Positions 45,723 through 55,852 of a stretch of 64,000 bases of DNA are shown here, in pieces. Location: assembly GCF_014356525.2 (NCBI RefSeq), contig NC_052507.1:2369419-2433418 (forward strand). Direction: 5' to 3'. Below the pieces are notes generated by a model. That model saw only the letters and a program-made list of their open reading frames with translations, did no database searches and was not told the DNA's origin. Numbering within the stretch: the first letter of the stretch is position 1; each line of letters begins with the position of its first letter. The stretch comes from Nilaparvata lugens (Eukaryota > Arthropoda > Insecta > Hemiptera > Delphacidae). The position numbers were made by a program, and so were the translations under genes.

Positions 45723-46499
45723 GGCTGTGCAAAGACTATAGATAAACTTTCTTTTACTGGTGATATTTTTCAAAGTTTTTTGATTTGTATATATCACAAT
45801 GAAGAAGTTTTCTAAAGGTGCGTACAGACTTTCGCTCTGCTCCGCAATCGAACGTCAGTCACTCGAGCAGATCGATTGATGATCGACCAGGGAGCAAGAG
45901 TGGAACAAGAGAAGATCTAACATCTCCTGTAACGTTCATGATCGGAGCGATTGCAGAGCGAGTGCGGAGCGTGCGTGGAGCGATTGCGGAGCGAGCGGGG
46001 AGTGTGTTGGAGGCGCGTATATCTGTACGCACCTTTAGGAAAAAATTTTTTCCGATCCTTTTTGATATATGAACGCATAAAGTTTAAATTTTTGGGACAG
46101 AACATTTCAAATTTGGTACGAGATAAATCCATGAAATTCAAAGGATAAATTATTCATGGTATTGTTGATTGAATAAAACAAGAAAATTTTAAAACATTTT
46201 CTGAAAATATCAATTTTTGAGAAAGTTATTCAACTTACAAAAAAACTCAACTAAACGTTATTTTTGGTCATTTTTAGTAAATTGAATTACTTTCTCGAAA
46301 ATTGATATTCTCAGAAATTTGTTCTATTAAATCAACAATACCATGGAGAATTTATCCTTTGAATTTCATGGATTTATCTCGTACCGAATTTGAAATTTTC
46401 TGTCCCAAAAATTTGAACTTTGAGCGCTCATGTCTCGGAAAGTAATGATTGGGAAAAATGTTTTCTTAAGAAAACTTTTTCATTTTCATAGCATGATCC
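45723..46499. mobile_element. TTAA foldback MITE related to the 1942-5155 element
   Basis: It begins GGCTGTGCAAAGACTATAGA after TTAA and ends at CATGATCC before TTAA (46500-46503). The arms ATGAAATTCAAAGGATAA / TTATCCTTTGAATTTCATG (each trimmed) form a long palindrome joined at about 46250. It shares GTTTTTTGATTTGTAT and CAATACCATG with the long element, so it is the coding-free form. Confidence 0.8.
45815..46035. mobile_element. TIR element R5, copy 4
   Basis: 221 bp, ends AAGGTGCGTACAGAC and CTGTACGCACCTT with TA on both sides. The interior has four GCGATTGC/GAGCG-type repeats. Same subfamily as copy 1 (5237). Inserted in the left arm of the TTAA foldback. Confidence 0.85.
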
Positions 46500-47581
46500 T
46501 TAAGCGATCCTTGATCGTATCCTTAAGCGCGCCTCTCCACTAGGAAATACTGAAATGAAGGGCATCTAACGGGTGATTCTCTTTGAACATAATCTCATGA
46601 ACTTATATCATTGTGCAAATTTCACTGTGATGTAGATCTCAGAAGATCCATGATGTAGGCTAACCATCATGAAAATCATGAAAAATTGAAATTTTTCATT
46701 TTCTCGAAAATCCATGATGTAAATCATGTAAATCATGACAATATAGATGGTGATGATGGTTGAAGCTAAAAATGAGGTGTTTTTCACAATACAAGGAGCT
46801 TTGTTGTCAGGTGTACCTGGAAATCTATATGAGATAGAGCGCTCTACCTAGTCTCAGATTGTAGAGCACAAAATTACGGCCAGAGGGATTTTAAATTTTG
46901 AATCTAGATTGTAACAATCGGGATATATTGTTGATCAAATACGAAATATGATCAAAATTGATTTTTTTCTTGAAATATCACTCACTTTTGAAAAATCATA
47001 GCTCAGTACTCATTGGAGATAGAGAGTTCCGAATGTTCTCATTCCATTCAGAATTTTATAATCTTAAAAAAAGCAGGAGCAAATTATTCTGTCCGATCAC
47101 TGATTTTGCCGGAAATAGCTGAAAACTGGAAAATAAACCGAAAATACGAGTTTTTTGGGCCACTCTGTATATAGCTCAAGGGAATTTTGCATGAAGTATT
47201 TGGTTCTGAACTTCTCTCATGTATCCGATAAAATATTAAAAAATCAGAACTACAATATAAATTGCAAGCACACCCCCTTTTTTATGTCTATATTGACTGG
47301 ACATTACTGTTCCCCAATATTTATATTTTTGGTCAAATATTTGTTTAAATGTCAATAAATATTGTTAAACATAATTATTTAGAGTTTACTGAGACTCTGT
47401 TGTGTGAATGGAGCGATCGCATCACAGCGGAGACACAATAGTAAGGCGATCGCTCAAGGAAGGGGTGGAGCCCGGGATTAAAAATTAGACGGAATACTTG
47501 TGGGGGGCGGCGGTTGCCGACCTCGCCCTGGGCGGCAAAGTCCCTAGGGCCGTGCCTGCTGGGCTGATAACCTTAAAAATG

Positions 47582-48326
47582 TCGGGGGACCAAGCTTTGC
47601 TCTGGAGTGTAAAAGCATGAGAATTTGTAATCAAAGATTGAATAATTATTTAGACTCCATATTTATTTATTCATTTTCTCAGTCGTTCAATTATTTTTAC
47701 AGTTATATGAGGAGGCACAACAGGCGTATGCCCAAAACTGTCCATTTTCAAATTTATACAACAGTACAAATCAAAATGTAGGTTAAGCTACTATCACTTA
47801 TCAAAATAACAATTTATTCACACTTCAAAAATCAAACACACCATCAATATTACAAATGGATATACTATGAATTCGATTTAGAATGATATACTATGTTTCC
47901 TACAATATTTGTTCAAATACTATGTATCTCTAACAGCATCTAGTTACTATTTTGGACTTTTCTGAAGTAAACATGTTTTATAAATAAAGAGAAATAAACG
48001 AGGATAGGTTTTTCTTGCTGAATTTATCTTCTCGTTTGATCAGCTGGATGATCCCACATATTCACTAGTTCACTGTCTTCCATTATGGTATCGACAGACG
48101 ACAAAATTTTCAGCTTTCTACAAGGATGTATTTATCCTTTTAATGTCTTTCAGCGAGTTATCCCTAGGTTGAGACCTAGTGCAATCGAATTTTCATATCA
48201 TAACCCACTTTGTTCCAAATTTCGTGAGAATCGATAGAGCCGTTTTCGAAATCCGGTCTCATACAGATATAGACTATGTAAACATCTAAACATATAAACA
48301 GAAATTGCTCGTTTAATAGAATAGGA
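47582..48326 (-). mobile_element. Helitron-like family K, copy 3
   Basis: On the minus strand it starts TCCTATTCTATTAAACGAGC and ends CAAAGCTTGGTCCCCCGA. It interrupts J copy 1 between AAAAAT and TATGCTTATAG. A LINE tail (47645-47970) is nested in it. Confidence 0.7.
47645..47970 (-). mobile_element. LINE-like 3' end, inverted copy of 475-800
   Basis: TACAGTTATATGAGGAGGCA, GCGTATGCCCAAAACTGTCC and TTCGATTTAGAATGATATAC are the reverse of the copy at 475-800. Confidence 0.7.
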
Positions 48327-48459
48327 TTATGCTTATAGATTCTCAATTTAACGAGAATGGTAGAAGGCCTATTTTGAATCCCTCAAGATTTCAGTAGGTC
48401 AAGTTTTCAGTTTGTCAAGATTTCAATGAGACCCTTTAGAAGCACGCTTCCACTGCTAG

Positions 48460-48687
48460 TCTATAATATAATCAAGGAGAGAATCGACTCATACACGTAC
48501 GGGAAAGGAAATTCTCATCATCATGTCTGAACTACTCAACTGATAAACTTGAAATTTTGCATATAGATTCTTAATTTACCAAGGATAGTTATAGGCATAT
48601 TCCAAATTCATCAATATATCAGTAGTTCAAGTTTTCAGTTTGTCAAGTTTTTAATTGGTCCCTTCTGAAGTACGAGTTTCCTTCTAG
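48460..48687 (+). mobile_element. Helitron family J, copy 3, in tandem with copy 1
   Basis: A complete 228-bp copy: 5' TCTATAATATAATCAAGG immediately follows the CTAG of copy 1, and the 3' end GAAGTACGAGTTTCCTTCTAG is immediately followed by TCTATAATATG of the next copy. Confidence 0.85.
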
Positions 48688-48780
48688 TCTATAATATGAA
48701 ATAAGTAAATAGTCTATAATAAATAAATGAAATGCCTCATACACGTACGGGATGGAAAATTTACGCAAAATTTCAAGTTA
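48688..48780 (+). mobile_element. Helitron family J, copy 4, 5' part
   Basis: TCTATAATATGAAATAAG then, after CTATTT-type bases, a second TAGTCTATAATAAATAAATG at 48711, then CATACACGTACGGGATGG. It ends against an inverted J copy. Confidence 0.7.
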
Positions 48781-49205
48781 ATCAGTTGAGTATTTGAGAC
48801 GTGGTGATGCGTCAAACATAATTTTCCTATCCTGTACGTGTATAAGTCAGTTTTTTCCTTTATTATCCTAAACTATTAAACGAGCAACTTCTGTTCATAT
48901 GTTTAGATGTTTGGATGTTCAGATGTTTATATGTTTGTATTTCACCGGATCGCGAGATCGGCTCAATTCTCACGAAATTCAGATCATAGTGGGTTTATTT
49001 TATAAAGATTCGATTGCGCTAGGTCTCATCCCTGGGAAAACTAGCTGAAGAACATAAAAAGGATAGTTATTATTCATCCTTGGAAAAACAGCTTATAATA
49101 ATTATTTCGTCATCTGTTGGTGATGGAAGTGAGTGAGCGAGTTCATGTGTGTGGGACTGTGTCAAAATTATGACTCAGCTGTTGAACTTTTGTAATCATT
49201 CAATC

Positions 49206-49351
49206 AGGTGCCGGTTGCAAAAAAGCCGGGTTATTCTCAATCCTGATTAATTCAAGTAGATCCATCTTTTTGAAGTGGTCTCCTCTGATTTGGTTCCCGT
49301 GAAGTTAATCAGGATTGAAATTTAACCGGCTTTTGTGCAACTGGGCCTTTG
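49206..49351. mobile_element. Foldback MITE H, copy 1
   Basis: GGTGCCGGTTGCAAAAAAGC and ATCCTGATTAA pair with TTAATCAGGATTGAAATTTA and GGCTTTTGTGCAACTGGGCC. A second copy lies at 54497-54655. Confidence 0.8.
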
Positions 49352-49422
49352 TGAGGGAAATTTTTGCATTCCTCTGGGAATTAATCTCAATTTACTGTGA
49401 TTAGATAACATTTCTGTATGAA

Positions 49423-50128
49423 TCTATATATACATAAAAGTGAAATGGCACACACTCACTGACTGACTGACTGACTGACTCACTCACTCACTCACTCGCA
49501 GAACTAAAAATCTACCAGACCAAAAACGTTCAAATTTGGTAGGTATGTTCAGTTGGCCCTTTAGAGGCGCACTAAGAAATCTTTTAATAATATTTTAACT
49601 CAAAGGGTGGTTTTTTAGGGTTTAAAGTTCGTCTTTTAGCATGTATTTTTTTCTTATTGCAATCTCTTAATTATAATTGAAAAATGTCCATACCATATGT
49701 TAATATAGAACTTCAATCTAGAGAGAGTACCTCTTCGAAACAGTTGTTAATACTGGTAACTAAATTAGTAATTTTGTCAGGTTGGCATTAAGTTGAGTTG
49801 ACTTTGTTAGGTTGGCACCAAGTTGAAGATTGAAATGCATTTATCGCGGAAAAATTGATTGGGCACTGCTACTTCAATCACAGCTATTCCTGGGAATATT
49901 ATATTACTAGCCGTCAGGCTCGCTTCGCTTGCCATATCCGTTTAGCCAGACGTTTAGTCTGGATCCCCGACTGGATCGTCCTAACATATGATAAAAATGC
50001 TCAAATGAAAAATGCTGGCGAGCGAAGCGAGCCTGCTGATCTCATCATTGGACGATCCAGTCGGGGGTCCAGGGGGCGGAGCCCCCTGGCTATACGGATA
50101 TGGCGAGCGAAGCGAGCCTGACGGCTAG
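49423..50128 (+). mobile_element. Helitron family A, copy 3
   Basis: A then TCTATATATACATAAAAG at the 5' end, and CTGACGGCTAG then T at the 3' end. It carries the ACTG/ACTC tract and the 3' inverted repeats with GGATATGGCGAGCGAAGC. The interior is close to copy 4. Confidence 0.9.
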
Positions 50129-50210
50129 TGTTATTATGATTTCTTCTTTCGTAATGAATTTTTTATGCTTTTGTACTCCAGAGCGAAGTCGGTCCCCGAT
50201 ATTAATATAG

Positions 50211-50256
50211 ATTATGTTGTATAATTATGTTGTATAATTATGTTGTATAATTTATG
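50211..50256. repeat. 15-bp tandem repeat
   Basis: Three copies of ATTATGTTGTATAAT next to the 5' end of J copy 5. The stretch 50257-50538 shows nothing recognisable. Confidence 0.85.
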
Positions 50257-50638
50257 TTGTTGTCATGCAGCAAATAATATAACATTCCAGTATAATATCT
50301 TGCGGCAACTGTTGATGATATTAGCTCAAAATCTGATAGTTTAGTAGCCCAAGTCAAGCTATTAATAGCTCGAGGGCTCTTTGTCCAAGTATGGTGAGAA
50401 TCACATGAAACTGTCAGAATCACATCTCTGCTTCTCATTTAACCGCTGCTGACAATAATCTCTCACACAACTTACTCCATAAATGCTTCCCCATCAAAAC
50501 TGTGCTGACAGTTTGAACTTTAAAGTGAATTTCACTATACTGAGGTCCACGTTTTAATAACAGTGGAGAAAGATAGGAGAACAGCGTTGCCGATGCCCTG
50601 CCTTGACACTGCCTTCTATAGAGGATAGCTGATACCGT

Positions 50639-50890
50639 CATCATCTATCATCATCTCATCATCTTACGTACAAGGATTAGGTTAATGCCTTTTCCGACTC
50701 ACAAACAGCTTATTAATATCTATATTTCAATTACAAAATTACGCTATAATATAAACAAGTAGTGTATTTATTGCCATCTCTTCCGTGGCCTACGTGGCCC
50801 TAGATCTTTTCCCTGCCGGTTTACAATTCAATATCTGTAGTGGAAGCCTTTCTGCCGGCATTCTTTCCACATGGCAGGATTTTTCCATTG
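50639..50890 (-). pseudogene. LINE ORF2 C-terminus and 3' tail
   Basis: Read on the minus strand, HVERMPAERLPLQILNCKPA then GKRS is followed, in the next frame, by GPRRPRKRWQ and a stop near 50767. This is the R-x-P-x-x-x-L-P...P-x-G-K-R...G-R-P-x-x-R-W end seen in several insect LINE clades. The 3' tail reads ATCCTTGTACGTAAG and then ATG-rich repeats at the junction with the MITE. Confidence 0.72.
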
Positions 50891-51216
50891 ACTAAGCTTT
50901 TTGCCATTCTCTATTTTCTCTCTTTCTTTCTCTGTCTGGTCTTCCTTGACCGATCTCTTCCTCTTTTATTTTCAAATTTTTCTGGATGGACAAGACTCAT
51001 TAGCTGTGGTGGAAGCAACTTGTCTAGGGGAGTAAACCTCATAAAAATCCTGTGAGTCCAGATGCAGTAAGGTGGCGCCCCCACCACTGGACTTAACCTG
51101 CGCAGCGCTCGTAACGCGGCCAGGGGATCAATTGAATCACTGACAAACTTACAAACAGCCTCGGAAATAGGACCAGAATTTTGGATAATAATAAAAAAGG
51201 ATCTCTCAAGAAATAA

Positions 51217-51435
51217 ACGATTTGGAATTGCGGATATTTTAAAATTAGTGACGTGGAATGTAAGAGGAATATCAAATGAGGAAGATGAACTAGATTATAA
51301 TCTTGGAAAACAAAATGTTGACATTGCGGTAATTACAGAAACAAAGAGAAAATTACAGGGAACTAAAGATTTAAGAAATTACTGGATGAGTCTATAAGGG
51401 AGTTCCATAGCATCAAAGAGCGAGTGCAGGTATAA
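51217..51435 (+). pseudogene. LINE endonuclease domain, N-terminal fragment
   Basis: KLVTWNVRGISNEEDELDYN, then NVDIAVITETKRKLQGTKDL, then RNYWM matches the start of the apurinic-type endonuclease domain (conserved T-W-N-V-R and I-x-E-T-K/R). The frame shifts after WM; the next one reads YKGVP, a stop, HQRASAGI. A J Helitron then truncates it. It is on the opposite strand to the LINE tail at 50639-50890 within the same MITE. Confidence 0.8.
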
Positions 51436-51754
51436 TCTATACCAAAATAAAGTAAAGAACTGGCTCATACACGAACGTGCTTGAAAATCATGTTTGACGC
51501 ATCATCACTTCTGAACTACTGGACTGATTAACTTGAAATTTTGCATATAGATTCTTAATCCTTAATCCTTCATTGTATTATCATTCAACCCATCATCATC
51601 ACCTAGGCTTAAAATACTTCTAGAAAGTCGCCTTTATAAATAATGGATAAATGTTTAACCGAGGATGGTTCAGGCCTATTTTAAATTCTTCAAGTTTGTT
51701 TTCAGTTTGTCAAGTTTTAAAATAGACTTTTGCGAAGCACGGGTTTTCTGCTAG
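51436..51754 (+). mobile_element. Helitron family J, copy 6
   Basis: A then TCTATACCAAAATAAAG, then CTCATACACGAACGTGC and CTACTGGACTGATTAACTTG, and the 3' end GCGAAGCACGGGTTTTCTGCTAG (before G). An extra block of about 90 bp (51558-51650) interrupts the family order. Confidence 0.8.
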
Positions 51755-52374
51755 GCTGTGATATCGAGTAGGTTCTCACTGTTTTGTAGGTTTATCCTTG
51801 TTTTGAATAATAAATTATCCTTTTTTCGCCAAGAAAATATATTTACCAATGATAATATCTTATTAATAACTATACTTTCATAATTGTGATTGAATATTTT
51901 GTTGATTGATTATACTTCTAATTTGTCTAGAATTGATCTGGGAAAGTTGCGGAGTTAGAAAAGGATAGCCCTATCTGCTTTGTCGAATGATAGACAAGGA
52001 TAGCCACACCAATGTTGATCAAATACAGTCATTATAACGTGGACCTCTCTACAGTGAAGATGCATGCAATGTGGAGAGATTATCTCTCTCGCAACTATTC
52101 ACAAAGCAAAACGTGTCCAGCTTATGAGTCGGCTGAAACCCCATGTAGTTTTAAAGCTGCTGTGTTGATTTTCGATTAAATTTATTGTTACAAATAACAT
52201 GAATGTGTACAGTAGATGTGACAGGATGAAACCTGAAAGCATAACTGTGTTATCAGAGTTTTGTTTAAAGAGAGTTTGTGCTGCTTGTCGTTTAATTAAT
52301 TCGGATAACTGACAAGTCGTACTATGGGAATGTTTGGGAAATTTGAAGTGAGTCCGAATTTCTCAAAATGAATT

Positions 52375-52850
52375 ACAACCAATTCATTGTTAGGGGAATT
52401 CGACGTAAGTCCAAAGTCTTCGAAATGAAGTATAACCAATTCATTGTTAGGGGAATTCGTTGTAAGGGCAAAGTCTCCGAAATAAAGTATAACCAATCCA
52501 TTGTTAGGGGAATTCGAAGTAAGTTCAAAGTCTTCGAAATGAAGTATAACCAATTCATTGTTAGGGGAATTCGTTATAAGGGCAAAGTCTCCGAAATAAA
52601 GTATAACCAATCCATTGTTAGGGGAATTCGAAGTAAGTCCAAAGTCGAAATGAAGTATAACCAATCCATTGTTAGGGGAATTCGAAGTAAGTTCAATGTC
52701 GAAATGAAGTATAACCAATCCATTGTTAGGGGAATTCGAAGTAAGTCGAATTCGCGGAAATAAAATAAAACCAATTCATTGTTAGGGGAATTTGAAGTCA
52801 GTCCAAAGTCTTCGAAATGAATTATAACCAATTCATTGTTAAAAATCACT
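52375..52850. repeat. 57/54-bp minisatellite
   Basis: Nine units start at about 52375, 52432, 52489, 52546, 52603, 52657, 52711, 52765 and 52824, each with TATAACCAATYCATTGTTAG then GGGAATTCG. Two subtypes (GAAGTAAGTYCAAAGT and TTGTAAGGGCAAAGTCTCC) alternate at the start. Because 57 and 54 are multiples of three, frames stay open on both strands, which explains the 131- and 140-codon frames. The stretch 52054-52374 shows nothing else. Confidence 0.95.
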
Positions 52851-53039
52851 CTATAATACGATCGCAGATTATAGATATTCTACAATAAATTCAAAAACTC
52901 CTGTATATTTGAGCTCTCAATACGAAGGAGCCATCAAGTAGCAAAACTGGAAACTCTATATATCTATATTTAATACTAATACCAGAGAAAATTTCTATTC
53001 TGTATTCTGTATATTAACTTCTATACTGTATACTGAATT

Positions 53040-53240
53040 TCAATACTTCTGTATTCTGTGCTAATACAATTTATTTATAACATTGTGTACAAATACTTAA
53101 CATGAGGAAAGGCACAACAGGCTCATGCCCAAAACTGTCCCATTCCCAATTTATACTATACTGTCCAAGTCAAAATGTTGGTTATGTCACTTTCACTTTT
53201 CAAAATACAATTTACGCTCTTCAGTACTCAGATAAACGAG
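53040..53240 (-). mobile_element. LINE-like 3' end, third copy of the 475-800 family
   Basis: GAGGAAAGGCACAACAGGC, TCATGCCCAAAACTGTCC, TGTCCAAGTCAAAATGTTGG in the order of 47700-47820. The stretch 52851-53039 shows nothing. Confidence 0.65.
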
Positions 53241-53394
53241 TTGAATCAAATAAATACTATTAGAGTCTAAAATAAGAACATCTAGAACAGTAATAACGTG
53301 GTAATTATTCAAAAAGTCTGAATATTGAATGAAACTAGAAATTTAAACTAAAAACTTTACACTTTACAGAAAACTGTAAAGTTCACTAGCTCTG

Positions 53395-53680
53395 TATAAT
53401 ACTGGGATCATGGTATAGGGCGTTCATCTTCCAATTTTAAAGGTTAACTCATGCCGATAGTGCAAGTAGTTTTTTTGTGAAGATATGCGACGCTGGTAGT
53501 CTCTTATAATGTGTCTTTCTCACACCTTTACCCAACCAAAACAGTAATAATAGAGTAGTCGACCGTAATCAGCTAGAGTTAATACAAAATCGGCTTGAAA
53601 TTTGAAACATGAATAAATAATGCTGATGTTCCATGCTATGATCTTTTTATATGCTATCTTTTCTCTATGTTAGAAGAGAG
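53395..53680. mobile_element. Foldback MITE F, copy B, uninterrupted
   Basis: It runs GGATCATGGTATAGGGCG, GGTTAACTCATGCCGATAG, CCTTTACCCAACCAAAAC, GACCGTAATCAGCTAGAG, to CTATCTTTTCTCTATG. It provides the unbroken order for copy A and contains the TTAA target. From 53681 to 54496 I see a diverged sequence with GATGTTCCACCAAGG and ATTTTTCGATATTCTTAG; two short frames there have no recognisable motif. Confidence 0.75.
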
Positions 53681-54496
53681 CGAAATGATAGAGAATGACA
53701 AAATCATGACGTAAGAATAACGAACCAATGGAAACAAGCCACGCCTCCAAGCTCCCTATACTCTCTTCTGATTGATGGATTGGAACGCCAACTGGTGTAG
53801 TTCTCAATTCTGTCGGTAGATGGCACCTGTTACTGGGTACACATACCCAGTATATATAGGATGTTCCACCAAGGTTGCAACAGCCGTTGACCATAGTATC
53901 TACACAACATTTCTGACAAAAAATGTTCAGTAAACGTTTTTCCTATCGACCTTAGTTTTTGAGATATATCGATTTTTCGATATTCTTAGAATATGCCTAC
54001 TTCCGGTCATTAAATACTCAATGACTCGAAAACTACTCTTCGGATTTCAATTTCAAGGGTATTGTTGGAAAGAGAAAAACATTTCAAACAAGATTAATGT
54101 AATTTTATCTGTTGTTAGATATTTTGTAGTTTTTTTATTATGGCTTGAACTTGATAAAATGTTATTCTTCAAATTCAAAGTCAAATTTCAAACCGTTTTT
54201 TCTCGATTTTTCTAAGAGTAATTATAGTGGTTTCGATATTTCAGAAACTTCTCCATTTCATGAGATTTTGAATGAGTATAAATTCGAAAAGGTAAGTTCC
54301 ATGATAAAGTGTTCAAAACTGCTAATATCTGGAATGAACACCTTCAAAATGAGGAAATTCACAAACAGCATGGTGATTCTAAGGGTGAACCCAACATGAT
54401 TATAAATCACCAATCAGTATTATATTGTGCCCTATATAATAAGATACTATTTATTTATATTCACTGTAGGTACACCTCATAAAATTTCTAAGTTCA

Positions 54497-54655
54497 AGTG
54501 CCGGTTGCACAAAAGTGCCGGTTGCAATTTTTAACCGTGATTATTTCTACAAAAACCAATCAGAAAAGCCATAATTCAAAAAGCCTTCTCTGATTGGTTC
54601 TCGTTAAATTAATCACGGATGAAATTTAACCGGATTCTCTGCAAACGGGCCTTTC
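54497..54655. mobile_element. Foldback MITE H, copy 2
   Basis: GTGCCGGTTGCAATTTTTAA, CCGTGATTA and CCAATCAGA pair with TCTGATTGG, TTAATCACGG and AATTTAACCGG. A 15-bp piece GTGCCGGTTGCACAAAA is duplicated at the left end. Confidence 0.78.
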
Positions 54656-54689
54656 TAATTTGAAGAAGGCAGTGGCAAGGCAGATAATC

Positions 54690-55365
54690 AACAACACTGT
54701 CTCTCATGCAGTGCCGTTCTTACAGTCTTACCCCAACAAAACAGTATTAAACTGCAAAAGAGAAGAAAAAGCCAGCAGAAAAACGAAAAATCTTTGAAGA
54801 AAGTTATCACATGAGAAAATATACATTATACAATTGATAATAAATAATATTTTTATATAAATGAAATAAGAATAGTATGATTTACTGTGAGAAAGAATCG
54901 AATATCAAGATATTAGACCATATCAAGACAGTATTCGACCGTAATCAGCTCGAGTTAATAGAAAATCGGCATGAAATTTGGAACATAAACTTAAGCTATC
55001 TTTTCTCAGAGACAATACCTAAGATAAAGCACAATGTATCTCAATAGATTACTATAATTAGTTTGAACTAAAATTAGAAATTGGGAAATTTCATGATTTG
55101 TAGTTGGACAATACATCAAATACAGAGCAATGTGATCTAGAAGACTACTTTAATTAACTCAAACAACGATTTGATCAATATTTCATCGCTGCTCTCTCAT
55201 ACTGTGCCTTCCTTACACTCTCACCCCAACAAAACAGTAATAAAAGACAGTAATCGACCGTAATCAGCTCGAGTTGATAGAAATCGGCTTGAAATTTGGA
55301 ACATAAACTACCTATACCATGGAATATCTTCTCAAGCTATATTTTCTCAATGAAGTTAATTAACT
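54690..55365. mobile_element. Foldback MITE F, fragments C and D
   Basis: CTCTCATGCAGTGCCGTTCT (54690), CGACCGTAATCAGCTCGAG (54938), a second CTCTCATACTGTGCC (55193) and CGACCGTAATCAGCTCGAG (55255) show two broken copies separated by repeat-array sequence. Confidence 0.65.
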
Positions 55366-55470
55366 ATATTCTAGCATGATATTATCCGATTAAATATCGA
55401 TGAATTTGAAATAACTACATCATCTCCAGTAGGGCAATACAAAACAATGCGATCTTGTACAACATCGTTG

Positions 55471-55745
55471 GCAAGGGTGGCTCGTTGGAGTAAGTGATAA
55501 CGCGCTGGTGTAATAATCAGGAGAACCCGAGTTCGAATCTCAACCGGGGCAAAACTTTTTGACCACAGCACAATCACATAGATACGGCCACACCGTCTTT
55601 CGGAGGAGACGATAAGCTATCGGTCCCGACTACCTAAAAAGAAGTCATCATCTCTCATCACCATCTAATCTAATCATCCCTCTCACTCATTACCCACGCA
55701 CAAGTCTGAGAGCTTATGTAGGCATCACCCTCAATATTATTTTTA
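55471..55745 (+). mobile_element. tRNA-derived SINE
   Basis: A tRNA-like head with an A-box-like TGGAGTAAGTGATAACG and a B box GAGTTCGAATCTC is followed by GGGGCAAAACTTTTTGACC. Then comes a conserved-looking body, CACCGTCTTTCGGAGGAGAC, GATAAGCTATCGGTCCCGAC. The body resembles core sequences of arthropod SINEs that I remember. The end is approximate. Confidence 0.7.
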
Positions 55746-55852
55746 TTAATCTGATATAGTTAGGTTTAATAATGTTGATATTAGAGTCATTTCATAGTTT
55801 CTAGTTGACCAATGCTAGAATAAAGCCCAGTGTTAACTAGAAGACTATAGTG

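Larger units (their letters stand above)
45082..47558 (+). mobile_element. hAT-superfamily transposon, internally deleted
   Basis: Identical 8-bp flanks CTGGGCTG (45074-45081 and 47559-47566) bound an element with ends CAGGCCCGGCCCCAGGG and CCCTAGGGCCGTGCCTG, CAG-type inverted repeats of the hAT kind. Subterminal sequence is rich in GGGCGGC. It contains a transposase C-terminal remnant, a TTA-type MITE and a TTAA foldback. The part 46504-47500 is AT-rich without a recognisable frame. Confidence 0.9.
44996..48459 (+). mobile_element. Helitron family J, copy 1, split by a hAT and by Helitron-like K
   Basis: The 5' end TCTATAATATAATAAAA follows an A. The pieces 44996-45081, 47567-47581 and 48327-48459 join to the family order ATACACGAACGGG, CTGGGCTGATAACC, ATAGATTCTCAATTTA, GGCCTATTTTGAAT and the 3' end AAGCACGCTTCCACTGCTAG. 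The next base is already the 5' end of another J copy. Confidence 0.75.
48866..50199 (+). mobile_element. Helitron-like family K, copy 4, carrying two insertions
   Basis: It starts TCCTAAACTATTAAACGAGC after an A and ends CAGAGCGAAGTCGGTCCCCGA before T. Inside are a foldback H (49206-49351) and Helitron A copy 3. Interior words (GGGAAAACTAGCTGAAGAAC) match K. Confidence 0.72.
48781..50211 (-). mobile_element. Helitron family J, copy 5, inverted, split by K copy 4
   Basis: The low part (48781-48865) is the reverse of J: CAGTTGAGTATTTGAGACG, GACGCATCA-type block, CCTGTACGTGTATAAGTCAG. The 5' terminus reappears after the K insertion as TATTAATATAGA (50200-50211) followed by T. Its CTAG end is missing. 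Confidence 0.65.
50539..52053. mobile_element. TA-MITE M, copy 13, split by a LINE and a Helitron
   Basis: The left part (CTGAGGTCCACGTTTTAATA to GATAGCTGATACC, ending 50638) and the right part (about 51775 to 52053, ACGTGGACCTCTCTA) make one M. About 1.1 kb lie between. Confidence 0.8.

Noticed and set aside
45439..46148. Several overlapping 65-108 codon frames
   Set aside because: They lie across a TTA-type MITE and an R5 element, in conflicting frames and strands.
52296..52763. 131- and 140-codon repetitive frames on both strands
   Set aside because: Explained by a minisatellite with unit lengths divisible by three; no start context or relatives.
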